DNA from: an uncultured Clostridia bacterium | GTDB lineage: Bacteria > Bacillota > Clostridia > Oscillospirales > CAG-272 | Assembly: GCA_945936265.1 (NCBI GenBank) | Contig: CAMETB010000083.1 | Coordinates: 1-6,587, forward strand | Direction of reading: 5' to 3' | DNA: 6,587 bases | Shown: piece by piece, positions 1-6,226 of the stretch | How positions within the stretch are numbered: position 1 is the stretch's first letter | How the letters are laid out: each line of letters starts with the position of its first letter | Program-made: the position numbers and the translations under genes | The notes under the pieces: generated by a model | What the model saw: only the letters and a program-made list of their open reading frames with translations | Databases searched by the model: none | Told to the model about the DNA's origin: nothing

Positions 1-842
1 GTCTTATGCACAAAACGCAGGTATTCTTTTTCCCCGAGGACGAGCATTTCAGGACCAGAATGACTCACACTCTCGAAGTTACGCAGATAGCGAGAATAAT
101 AGCGAGAGCGCTCCGTCTCAACGAGGATCTGTGCGAGGCTGCCGCTCTCGGACATGACCTCGGTCATACGCCTTTCGGTCACTCCGGAGAAAGCGCCATG
201 CAGAAGTTTTACTCTCCCGATTTTGCACATTATAAGCAGAGTATAAGAGTTGTCGAAAAACTCGAAAACGACGGGGAAGGACTTAACCTTACATACGAAG
301 TCAAGGACGCTATGCTTAATCACACGGGAAAGTGCGAGGCATCTACACTTGAAGGTAAGATTATAAAAATTGCCGACCGCATAGCATATATAAATCACGA
401 TATAGACGATGCCATTCGTGCCGAAATTCTCAAAATAGACGATATCCCGGAAAAACTTCTGAAGGTTCTCGGCAGAGGACACAGCGAAAGAATAAACAAT
501 ATGGTTTCTTCGGTTATCTCCGAAAGTATGGACAAGCCGTACGTCAGGTTCGGAGAAGAGATTGGAGAAGCTACAATGCAACTCCGTGATTTTCTTTTTG
601 AGAATGTATATACGAATAAGATTGCAAAAGCCGAGGAAAATAAGGCAATAGAAATGCTCGGAATACTTTATGAGCATTTTGTGAAACATCCCGAGGAAAT
701 GCCTGAAGTTTACAGAAAAAATATGGAGACAGATCCTGTTGAAAGGTGCGTTTGCGACTATATATCGGGAATGACGGACAGGTATGCGATAGAGTGCTTC
801 AGGGAACTTTTTGTTCCTGATATGTGGAGAAGGAAGCAATGA
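1..842 (+). CDS. dgt: dGTP triphosphohydrolase-like HD-domain protein, 5' end cut by window
   Basis: Members of this family hydrolyse dGTP or other dNTPs to the nucleoside plus triphosphate in the cytoplasm, tuning dNTP pools. The reading frame is open to the window edge: a Leu codon precedes the Met at position 6, and the family motif RL(K/M)HKTQVF runs across this point, so that Met is internal and roughly 50-60 N-terminal residues are missing. Counting from it, the HD metal-site residues are visible: His21 (THTLEV), His50-Asp51 in GHDLGHTPFGH, and Asp124 in ADRIAYINHDIDD. The helical C-terminal half follows and ends at TGA 840-842. The stop overlaps the dnaG start codon (ATGA), so the two genes are probably co-transcribed and translationally coupled. 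Substrate preference (dGTP or a broader dNTP range) cannot be read from sequence. Family assignment is firm; the symbol follows usual annotation of homologues. Confidence 0.93.
   Translation, partial: LMHKTQVFFFPEDEHFRTRMTHTLEVTQIARIIARALRLNEDLCEAAALGHDLGHTPFGHSGESAMQKFYSPDFAHYKQSIRVVEKLENDGEGLNLTYEVKDAMLNHTGKCEASTLEGKIIKIADRIAYINHDIDDAIRAEILKIDDIPEKLLKVLGRGHSERINNMVSSVISESMDKPYVRFGEEIGEATMQLRDFLFENVYTNKIAKAEENKAIEMLGILYEHFVKHPEEMPEVYRKNMETDPVERCVCDYISGMTDRYAIECFRELFVPDMWRRKQ
826..833 (+). promoter_or_regulatory. Ribosome binding site that fixes the dnaG start at 839
   Basis: GGAGAAGG lies 5 nt before the ATG at 839 (9 nt from its GGAG core), inside the last codons of the dgt-like gene. A longer in-frame start, GTG at 824, has no purine-rich sequence at a suitable distance upstream, and its first bases overlap this site. 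The ATG at 839 also begins the family-typical N-terminus (I-x-P-E-x-I-E-x-I), so it is the preferred start. Confidence 0.75.
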
Positions 843-2590
843 TTATACGGCCGGAAATTATAGAGGATATAAAGAGCCGTAATGATATAGAAACGGTTGT
901 CTCTTCCTATGTGAGACTCAAAAGAGCAGGCTCTAATCTTAACGGCCTTTGCCCGTTTCACAGCGAAAAAACGCCGTCGTTTACGGTATTTCCCGCGACA
1001 CAGTCGTTTTACTGCTTCGGATGCGGCGCAGGAGGCGATGTTATTTCGTTCGTTATGCGCACGGAAAATGTCGATTATGTAACCGCTGTCCGTATTCTTG
1101 CCGAGAGAAGCGGTATAACCATTCCCGACGAAAATATATCGTCATCGTCAAAAGGCGTCAGCCGTCAGAGGATACTCGATATGAACAGGGAAGCGGCAAA
1201 GTTTTTCCATGCGTCTCTCCTCGATGAGAAAACAGGAGATGAGGCAAGGCATTATTTGCTCGAAGAGCGAAAATTGTCGATGGCTGTCGTAAATCATTTC
1301 GGCTTGGGATATGCGCCCAACAGTTTCGGTGCAGTTCACGACCATCTTAAGAAGGCGGGATTTACCGATGAAGAAATGATTACGGGGTTTTTGTGCGGAA
1401 GAGGGAAAAACGGTTCCGTGTATGATTACTTCAGAAACAGGGTTATTTTCCCGATAATAGATGTCTCCGGTAACGTAGTCGCATTCGGCGGCAGAGTTAT
1501 GGATAATTCGCTCCCGAAGTATCTGAATACTTCCGACACGCCCGCATTTAAGAAAAGCAAAAACTTGTTTGCTCTTAATTTTGCAAAGGACAAGTGCGCA
1601 GATATGCTTATTCTTTGCGAGGGATATATGGATGTCATTGCTCTTCATGCGGCGGGCTTTGAATTTGCCGTTGCCACTCTCGGAACGGCGATAACGCAGG
1701 AACAGGCAAGAATCTTTTCAAGGTATACAAAAAAAGTCGTTATTTCTTACGACAATGACGATGCCGGTCAGCGTGCTGCCGGCAAGGCTTTCAAGTATCT
1801 GCAGGAAGTCGGGCTCGATGTAAAGATACTCAAGATGAGCGGTGCCAAAGACCCGGATGAATACATAAAGAAATTTGGCTCTGAAAAATTCGGCAAACTT
1901 CTCACGGATTCAAAATCGAGATTTGAATTTGAACTTGAAAAAATACTTTCAAAATACGATATTGCGAATACGGATGAAAAAGTCAAGGCATCATATGAAA
2001 TATGCAACGTTCTGTCGACTTTTCCGTCGGAAGTCGAAAGAGAGGTTTATGCTCAGAGAATTTCGGAACTTCTGAAAATTCCGAAGCAGAGCATTCTCAA
2101 GGATGTCGCAAGAATCATTAAGAGAAAAACCAACGACGAAAAAAAGAACTTCCGGAGCGATATATACAGAAATACAAGCGGATTTGCAGACAGAATAAAT
2201 CCCGAGAGTGTTTCAAACATGAAAGCGTGCAGGACAGAAGAGGCAATTATCGGACTTATGCAATTAAAGACCGAACTTCTCAAAAAAGCTGTAGCGGAAC
2301 TTACACCCGATGATTTTATAACATCTTTCAACAAAAAAGTTTTTGAAAAGATATCGGAAGTCTATAATGAGTACGGTAAGTTTGATATCGCCTTTATATC
2401 GGATTCTTTCAATGCCGACGAGATATCAAGAGTGACTAAAATGCTTGTAGCAAGGCAACGATTGGAAAATAACGGCGAGGAGATAATGTCGGAACTTATA
2501 AAGTCACTCAAGGAAGAAAAAGCAGACGAAAACACCGAGAGTATAGAAGATATTCTTGACATTATAAGCAGGAAGAAACAGGAGGACTGA
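839..2590 (+). CDS. dnaG: DNA primase DnaG
   Basis: This DNA-dependent RNA polymerase makes the short RNA primers for Okazaki fragments, working with the replicative helicase at the fork. The predicted length is 583 residues, close to the E. coli and Bacillus proteins. From the N-terminus: a CHC2 zinc-binding domain with Cys38-x2-His41 and Cys59-x2-Cys62; the catalytic core with RNRVIFPI and a KYLNTSDTP-x-FKKSKNLFAL motif; the TOPRIM fold with the Glu261-Gly-Tyr-Met-Asp265 motif and the metal-binding acidic cluster Asp305-Asn-Asp307-Asp308-Ala-Gly; then a more divergent helical C-terminal domain that in this family contacts the helicase. The start overlaps the upstream stop by 4 nt, and rpoD begins 4 nt after this stop, so it sits mid-operon. 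No internal promoter was recognised. All expected catalytic residues are present. Confidence 0.98.
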   Translation: MIIRPEIIEDIKSRNDIETVVSSYVRLKRAGSNLNGLCPFHSEKTPSFTVFPATQSFYCFGCGAGGDVISFVMRTENVDYVTAVRILAERSGITIPDENISSSSKGVSRQRILDMNREAAKFFHASLLDEKTGDEARHYLLEERKLSMAVVNHFGLGYAPNSFGAVHDHLKKAGFTDEEMITGFLCGRGKNGSVYDYFRNRVIFPIIDVSGNVVAFGGRVMDNSLPKYLNTSDTPAFKKSKNLFALNFAKDKCADMLILCEGYMDVIALHAAGFEFAVATLGTAITQEQARIFSRYTKKVVISYDNDDAGQRAAGKAFKYLQEVGLDVKILKMSGAKDPDEYIKKFGSEKFGKLLTDSKSRFEFELEKILSKYDIANTDEKVKASYEICNVLSTFPSEVEREVYAQRISELLKIPKQSILKDVARIIKRKTNDEKKNFRSDIYRNTSGFADRINPESVSNMKACRTEEAIIGLMQLKTELLKKAVAELTPDDFITSFNKKVFEKISEVYNEYGKFDIAFISDSFNADEISRVTKMLVARQRLENNGEEIMSELIKSLKEEKADENTESIEDILDIISRKKQED

Positions 2591-2594
2591 AACT

Positions 2595-3674
2595 ATGGAA
2601 AAAGAATTTGATGTGAATGAACTTATAGAAAAAGGCAAGAGCGACGGAATGATAACAAGCGACGAGTTGCTCGGCGCCATGGACGGATATGATAATTTCA
2701 ACATAGATCAGATAGATAAAATCTATGAAACTCTCGAAAACAACGGTATTGAAGTTGTGGACGGAGACGAGGATTTCAGCGACCTCGAAAACGAGGTCGA
2801 ACAGATGATAAGCACAGAGGAGATAGAAAAGATGCAGGAGGGGCTTGCCGTTGACGACCCCGTCAGAATGTATCTTAAGGAGATAGGGAAAGTGCCGCTT
2901 CTCGATCCCGATAAGGAACTCGTGCTGGCAAAGAGAATGATGCAGGGTGACGAAAAAGCCAAAAACGAAATAGTTGAGGCAAATTTGCGCCTTGTTGTAA
3001 GCATAGCAAAGAAACATGTCGGAAAAGGAATGGCTTTTCTTGATCTTATTCAGGAGGGCAACCTCGGTCTTATGAAGGCGGTTGACAAATTTGATTACGA
3101 AAAGGGTTTCAAATTTTCAACTTATGCTACATGGTGGATAAGACAGGCCATTACAAGGGCAATTGCCGATCAGGCAAGAACCGTTCGTATACCCGTTCAT
3201 ATGGTAGAAACCATAAACAGAGTGTCGAGAGCGTCAAGACAGCTTGTTCAGGAACTCGGAAGAGAGCCTACCTCGGAGGAAATTGCGGAGAAGCTTGATA
3301 TGAGTCCCGAAAAGGTAAGAGATACTATGAAGTATGCGCTCGAACCGGTTTCTCTTGAAACTCCTATAGGAGAGGAAGAGGACAGCCACCTCGGAGATTT
3401 TATTCCCGATGAGGACTCTCCCGCGCCTTCGGACGCAGCATCGTATACTTTGTTAAAGGAACAGATTAAAGAAGTCCTTCATACTCTTACTCCGAGAGAG
3501 GAGCAGGTATTAAAACTCCGTTTCGGTCTTGAAGACGGAAGGACAAGGACTCTTGAAGAAGTCGGCAAGGAATTTGATATAACGAGGGAGAGGATACGTC
3601 AGATTGAGGCAAAGGCTCTGCGCAAATTGAGACATCCCAGCCGTTCAAAGAGACTTAAAGACTATCTTGAATGA
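2595..3674 (+). CDS. rpoD: Housekeeping RNA polymerase sigma factor (sigma-70/SigA)
   Basis: This primary sigma factor directs RNA polymerase to -35/-10 promoters. Its 359 residues compare with about 370 in Bacillus SigA. An acidic region 1.1-like N-terminus spans about residues 1-85. Region 1.2 begins at Asp87-Asp-Pro-Val-Arg. Region 2 (about 122-192) carries NLRLVVSIAKKHVGKG, the core-binding DLIQEGNLGL and the -10-melting segment FSTYATWWIRQAI. Region 3 follows, with a linker containing EPVSLETPIGEE and GDFIPDED. Region 4 (298-359) begins LTPREEQVLKLRFGL and includes the -35-reading helix-turn-helix around TRERIRQIEAKALRKLR. A perfect AGGAGG at 2580-2585 sits 9 nt before the ATG, inside the end of dnaG. 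The regions that read DNA look canonical, which agrees with the consensus-like promoters found elsewhere in the window. It is last in the dgt-dnaG-rpoD operon. Confidence 0.98.
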   Translation: MEKEFDVNELIEKGKSDGMITSDELLGAMDGYDNFNIDQIDKIYETLENNGIEVVDGDEDFSDLENEVEQMISTEEIEKMQEGLAVDDPVRMYLKEIGKVPLLDPDKELVLAKRMMQGDEKAKNEIVEANLRLVVSIAKKHVGKGMAFLDLIQEGNLGLMKAVDKFDYEKGFKFSTYATWWIRQAITRAIADQARTVRIPVHMVETINRVSRASRQLVQELGREPTSEEIAEKLDMSPEKVRDTMKYALEPVSLETPIGEEEDSHLGDFIPDEDSPAPSDAASYTLLKEQIKEVLHTLTPREEQVLKLRFGLEDGRTRTLEEVGKEFDITRERIRQIEAKALRKLRHPSRSKRLKDYLE

Positions 3675-3714
3675 TTAAATTTGTTCTTATGCTTGCATAA
3701 TTTATTGTTAAGCG

Positions 3715-3745
3715 TTTGTAAAGACATAAGAAAAGTCTTGACAAA
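3715..3745. repeat. Imperfect inverted repeat overlapping a -35 box (candidate operator)
   Basis: The arms TTTGTAAAGAC (3715-3725) and GTCTTGACAAA (3735-3745) are reverse complements at 10 of 11 positions, separated by a 9-nt A-rich spacer. The right arm contains the TTGACA -35 hexamer of the promoter for the downstream lipoprotein gene. A repressor dimer bound here would block RNA polymerase. As RNA it would form a hairpin 3' of rpoD, but no U-tract follows, so a classical terminator is unlikely. The symmetry is directly visible; an operator function is inference. Confidence 0.5.
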
Positions 3746-3766
3746 TCTCTATATGTATTGTAAAAT
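3738..3766 (+). promoter_or_regulatory. Sigma-A promoter for the lipoprotein gene
   Basis: A perfect -35 TTGACA (3738-3743), a 17-bp spacer and the -10 TAAAAT (3761-3766, one mismatch to TATAAT) predict transcription starting near 3773. This gives a short leader of about 29 nt with a GGAGG at 3787-3791 before the ATG at 3802. It separates the lipoprotein gene from the rpoD operon as its own transcription unit. Confidence 0.85.
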
Positions 3767-3801
3767 TATAGTTGTACCTTGTTTCTGGAGGAAATTATTC
3801 A

Positions 3802-5577
3802 ATGAAAAAAAGATTGATTTGTCTTACGCTTGCGTTGGCAATGCTGTGTTCGCTCTTTTTTACCTCATGTTCTAAAACAAGATCCGAAGAGGAGATTATA
3901 GACGGAATAGTAAATTCGGGATCTACGGCGCTCACGCTTTCCTTGTGGATACCTACCGATTCGGATACTTCTTCCGACGAGTTTAAGGAAAGGCTCAACA
4001 AGGTAGAGCAGGCTATCAACGATATTCTTGACGAAAAAAACGAGAGCACAAGAATTAAAATCGTTGCGGTCAGCGATGCCGAATATGAGAAAAAAGTTGC
4101 CGAGCGTTTTGCTTCTATGAAAGAAGCAGTGGCGAAAAACGGCGGGGAAACCGCTCTTATCACTGCCGGAAAATATGTAAACAAAGCTGAGAAAGTTGTT
4201 TTCGATAACGGCACTTATATGTATGAACTTGCGTATCCCGATATTCTTGATACGCAACTTGATATCCTTCTTTTAAGGGGATACAACGAGTACGTTTCAA
4301 ATGTTGAAGACGGCAATTTGCGCGAACTCGATTCTTACTTTTTCGGAGACGGTTCAAGATATTTATCGATCTCCAAGATGGTTTTGAAAAGCGTATTCGA
4401 TCAGCTTAAAGTAAGTGGCAAAACCTACGGTATGCCTAACAATCATCTCTACGGAGACAAATATCAATACATACTTGTAAACAAGGAACTTATCGATTCA
4501 TATGACGGTCTTAAGAAAGACGATATAAAAAATGTTTTATCGTGTGAGGATTTCATAAAATCCGTCGGTGAAAACGGTGAAAGCGGCGTTGTACCGTTTG
4601 TCGCATCTGCGGACGATGTTGCAAACTTTGTTTATTTCACATCCGGGGACGGTCAGTCTGTATTGGGCTCCGACGGTGCAAACCCCGATTATGTATTCTC
4701 AAGCGATGCTTATAATTCATACGTTTCTTTCTACAAGAGACTTAACGATCTCGCATATGTAAAATCCGGGCTCGGAGAAGGCGAAAAAGCGGCTGTGATG
4801 GTATTCTACGGAACAAATACCGACGTCGCCGTATATGAAGATGAGTATTATGCAATAAAAACGGGAAATCCCGTAGCCTATGACGATGATGTTTTCGCAT
4901 CTGTATTTGCAATAAGTTCGTATTCCGCAGATTATGACAGATCCATGAGAATCCTTTATCTCCTTCAAAACAACACCGAAATAAGAACTTTGCTTCAATA
5001 CGGTATCAGCGGTGAAGATTATAAGATAGAACTGAATGAAGACGGAGAGAAAAAGATAGTCGTAAATCCCGAGTCGGCATACAAAATGAATGTGCTTTAT
5101 ACCGGCAACGGATATACTACTTATCCGGGCGACGGTCTTACAATCGGAGATTGGGAAAGCGTAAAGGAAATGAATCACGATACGGTTATTTCACCTTATT
5201 CTCATGTGCTCAGCAATTTTGAGAAACTTTCCGAAGATGAGAAAAATAAACTCGTAACAAGTCTGAAAGAACTTGACGATCTTTCAGCCGAGGTTTTCGC
5301 AGAGATAAATTCCTATACTGCAGAGCAGTACGAAGCTTTCGTCTCGGATTTCTCGGCGGCTTCAAGTATAGATATTGAGACCGTTGAAGATAATATTGCC
5401 GAGTTGGAAAAGAAACTGACTGAAGAGACCGACGAGCAGGCGAAAGCAAAATTGGAAGAAAAAATTTCGGCAGAGAAAGAGAAAAAAGATACCTACTATA
5501 AGAACCCTCTCGTTGTAAAAATGCTTACTTCCGAGGCATATGGAACAGCGACAGAGATTATCTCGGAACTTTCCTGA
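3802..5577 (+). CDS. Lipoprotein resembling an extracellular solute-binding protein
   Basis: The predicted product is 591 residues and probably anchored on the outer face of the membrane. The N-terminus has a type II signal peptide: Lys2-Lys3-Arg4, a hydrophobic core about 5-20, and a lipobox-like Phe-Thr-Ser-Cys23. The mature part begins with a Thr/Leu-rich strand then LWIPTDSD, and later has SGKTYGMPNNHLYG followed by YQYILVNKELIDSYDG. This layout resembles family 1 ABC-transporter solute receptors in gut Clostridia, where such proteins often bind sugars. A charged, heptad-like helix spans about 524-563, unusual near the end of a binding protein. The ATG is chosen over an in-frame TTG at 3772 because GGAGG lies 10 nt upstream and the signal peptide begins there; the TTG falls at the predicted transcript start. 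No permease or ATPase is adjacent, so it looks like an orphan. Ligand and even transport function are unproven. Confidence 0.85.
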   Translation: MKKRLICLTLALAMLCSLFFTSCSKTRSEEEIIDGIVNSGSTALTLSLWIPTDSDTSSDEFKERLNKVEQAINDILDEKNESTRIKIVAVSDAEYEKKVAERFASMKEAVAKNGGETALITAGKYVNKAEKVVFDNGTYMYELAYPDILDTQLDILLLRGYNEYVSNVEDGNLRELDSYFFGDGSRYLSISKMVLKSVFDQLKVSGKTYGMPNNHLYGDKYQYILVNKELIDSYDGLKKDDIKNVLSCEDFIKSVGENGESGVVPFVASADDVANFVYFTSGDGQSVLGSDGANPDYVFSSDAYNSYVSFYKRLNDLAYVKSGLGEGEKAAVMVFYGTNTDVAVYEDEYYAIKTGNPVAYDDDVFASVFAISSYSADYDRSMRILYLLQNNTEIRTLLQYGISGEDYKIELNEDGEKKIVVNPESAYKMNVLYTGNGYTTYPGDGLTIGDWESVKEMNHDTVISPYSHVLSNFEKLSEDEKNKLVTSLKELDDLSAEVFAEINSYTAEQYEAFVSDFSAASSIDIETVEDNIAELEKKLTEETDEQAKAKLEEKISAEKEKKDTYYKNPLVVKMLTSEAYGTATEIISELS

Positions 5578-5599
5578 GTATTACAATCAATAACCGGTT

Positions 5600-5630
5600 A
5601 AAAGTGCGCGTTAAATCCGCGCACTTTTTT
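5600..5630 (+). terminator. Rho-independent terminator after the lipoprotein gene
   Basis: A perfect 7-bp GC-rich stem, GTGCGCG (5604-5610) with CGCGCAC (5618-5624), encloses a 7-nt loop and is followed by a run of six T. Four A residues on the left pair with the T run and extend the stem, so it could also work in the opposite direction, though no minus-strand gene needs it. It ends the lipoprotein transcript 23 nt after the stop codon. Confidence 0.93.
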
Positions 5631-5698
5631 CTATGTTAATTGAAGCGACAAGAAAAAGACTGCTTTTGCATATTATGTAGTTAAGAAAGGAGTGCATT

Positions 5699-6010
5699 AT
5701 GGACAGCAGTATAGCCGAACTTACGGATAAACAAGTTATAAATGTGTGCGACGGTAAAATGCTCGGATATCCGACGGACTTCAGAATAGACGCATGCTCC
5801 GGGAGGCTGACGGCAATAATTCTTCCGGGAGAAGGCGGCGTTTTCGGATTCAAAAAATGTACGGATATAATAATACCTTGGGAAAAAATATGCAGAATAG
5901 GAGAAGACGCCATTTTAGTTGATATAGGAATTTTTCCGCCGCCACCGCCGCCAAAAGAAATAGGTTGTGATTTTTGCTCTGACAAGAAGAAAAAGAAGGG
6001 ATTCAGGTAA
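5699..6010 (+). CDS. YlmC/YmxH-family PRC-barrel protein (sporulation-associated)
   Basis: The product is a predicted 103-residue cytoplasmic protein. Residues about 5-78 match the YlmC/YmxH pattern as I know it: an ELxxKxVINVCDGKxLGY opening, a DxCSGRLTAIILPG strand pair, then IIPWEKICRIGEDAILVDI. These are small single PRC-barrel proteins found in endospore formers; their molecular function is unknown. Cys17, Cys33 and Cys65 fall at positions often cysteine in relatives. The tail is unusual: six consecutive prolines (80-85), Cys90-x2-Cys93, then five lysines (96-100). Family members are usually about 80-90 residues. AAAGGAG sits 6 nt before the ATG. The gene lies between the upstream terminator and the rpsB promoter, so it is probably a single-gene unit, although no clear sigma-A promoter precedes it and no convincing terminator follows. 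Confidence 0.82.
   Translation: MDSSIAELTDKQVINVCDGKMLGYPTDFRIDACSGRLTAIILPGEGGVFGFKKCTDIIIPWEKICRIGEDAILVDIGIFPPPPPPKEIGCDFCSDKKKKKGFR
5936..5953 (+). repeat. Two tandem copies of CCGCCGCCA encoding six prolines
   Basis: Two exact 9-nt units lie in frame inside the YlmC-like gene and encode Pro80-Pro85. A gain or loss of a unit would change the proline run by three residues without shifting the frame. A six-proline run is expected to stall ribosomes unless elongation factor P is present; that comes from general knowledge, not from this sequence. Confidence 0.7.
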
Positions 6011-6077
6011 AATCCGTTCCCCGAAAGTTCTCAGAAACATTTAAATTGTAAATTTTTTGTAAACTCTAAAAAATATA

Positions 6078-6106
6078 TTGAAAAAAGACTTTTAATGTAT
6101 TATAAT
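6078..6106 (+). promoter_or_regulatory. Sigma-A promoter for rpsB
   Basis: The -35 TTGAAA (6078-6083, five of six), a 17-bp spacer and a perfect -10 TATAAT (6101-6106) predict a start near 6112-6114. The A/T-rich stretch just upstream (6041-6077) could serve as an UP element, as expected of a strongly expressed ribosomal protein gene. Confidence 0.9.
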
Positions 6107-6112
6107 CTAATC

Positions 6113-6226
6113 CGTGTGCGTGAGAGGCACACAAAAACACACACTCGCACTTCGATGCGTTGCCGGTGCCTTCGGGTTGCAACGAATAGTGCGCTGTGGT
6201 GGAAAAACCAAAGGAGGACATGAATT
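6113..6226 (+). promoter_or_regulatory. Structured rpsB mRNA leader, candidate autoregulatory RNA
   Basis: The leader is about 114 nt and can fold extensively. A 5'-terminal hairpin pairs GTGTGC (6114-6119) with GCACAC (6127-6132). A long interrupted stem follows: CACA (6140-6143) with TGTG (6195-6198), CGCACT (6146-6151) with AGTGCG (6188-6193), CGTTGC (6158-6163) with GCAACG (6179-6184), and GCC (6168-6170) with GGT (6175-6177) capped by a TTCG tetraloop. A small TGG-A5-CCA hairpin (6200-6210) comes just before AAAGGAGG (6210-6217), the ribosome binding site 9 nt from the start codon. No U-tract terminator is present, so any control would most likely act on translation or stability. Ribosomal proteins often bind leaders of their own mRNA; S2 binding here is inference, and I cannot assign a named RNA family. 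Confidence 0.6.

Noticed and set aside
824..838. Alternative GTG start adding five residues to DnaG
   Set aside because: It has no ribosome binding site upstream and overlaps the site that serves the ATG at 839, which begins the family-typical N-terminus.
2556..2561. TTGACA hexamer near the end of dnaG as a possible rpoD promoter
   Set aside because: No acceptable -10 lies 16-18 bp downstream; the bases encode a plausible part of the DnaG C-terminus.
3687..3710. Hairpin TTATG-CTTG-CATAA followed by TTTATTGTTA as a terminator after rpoD
   Set aside because: The stem is only 5 bp and mostly A/T, and the T-rich tail is interrupted, so it is too weak to call. How the rpoD transcript ends is not clear from the sequence.
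3681..3875. Short + strand open frame of 64 codons across the lipoprotein promoter
   Set aside because: It spans the promoter and the signal-peptide coding region in another frame, has no ribosome binding site and resembles no known protein.
4717..5178. Minus-strand open frame of 153 codons inside the lipoprotein gene, and similar ones at 1148-1648 and 2562-3017
   Set aside because: All lie antisense to well-supported genes, lack ribosome binding sites and give low-complexity translations without recognisable domains.
5592..5599. Palindrome AACCGGTT just before the terminator
   Set aside because: An 8-bp palindrome is expected by chance at this scale and has no second copy or promoter context.
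6053..6073. TTTTTT (6053-6058) with AAAAAA (6068-6073) as a terminator for the YlmC-like gene
   Set aside because: The stem would be pure A/T with no following U-tract. The A/T richness is better explained as upstream promoter DNA for rpsB.
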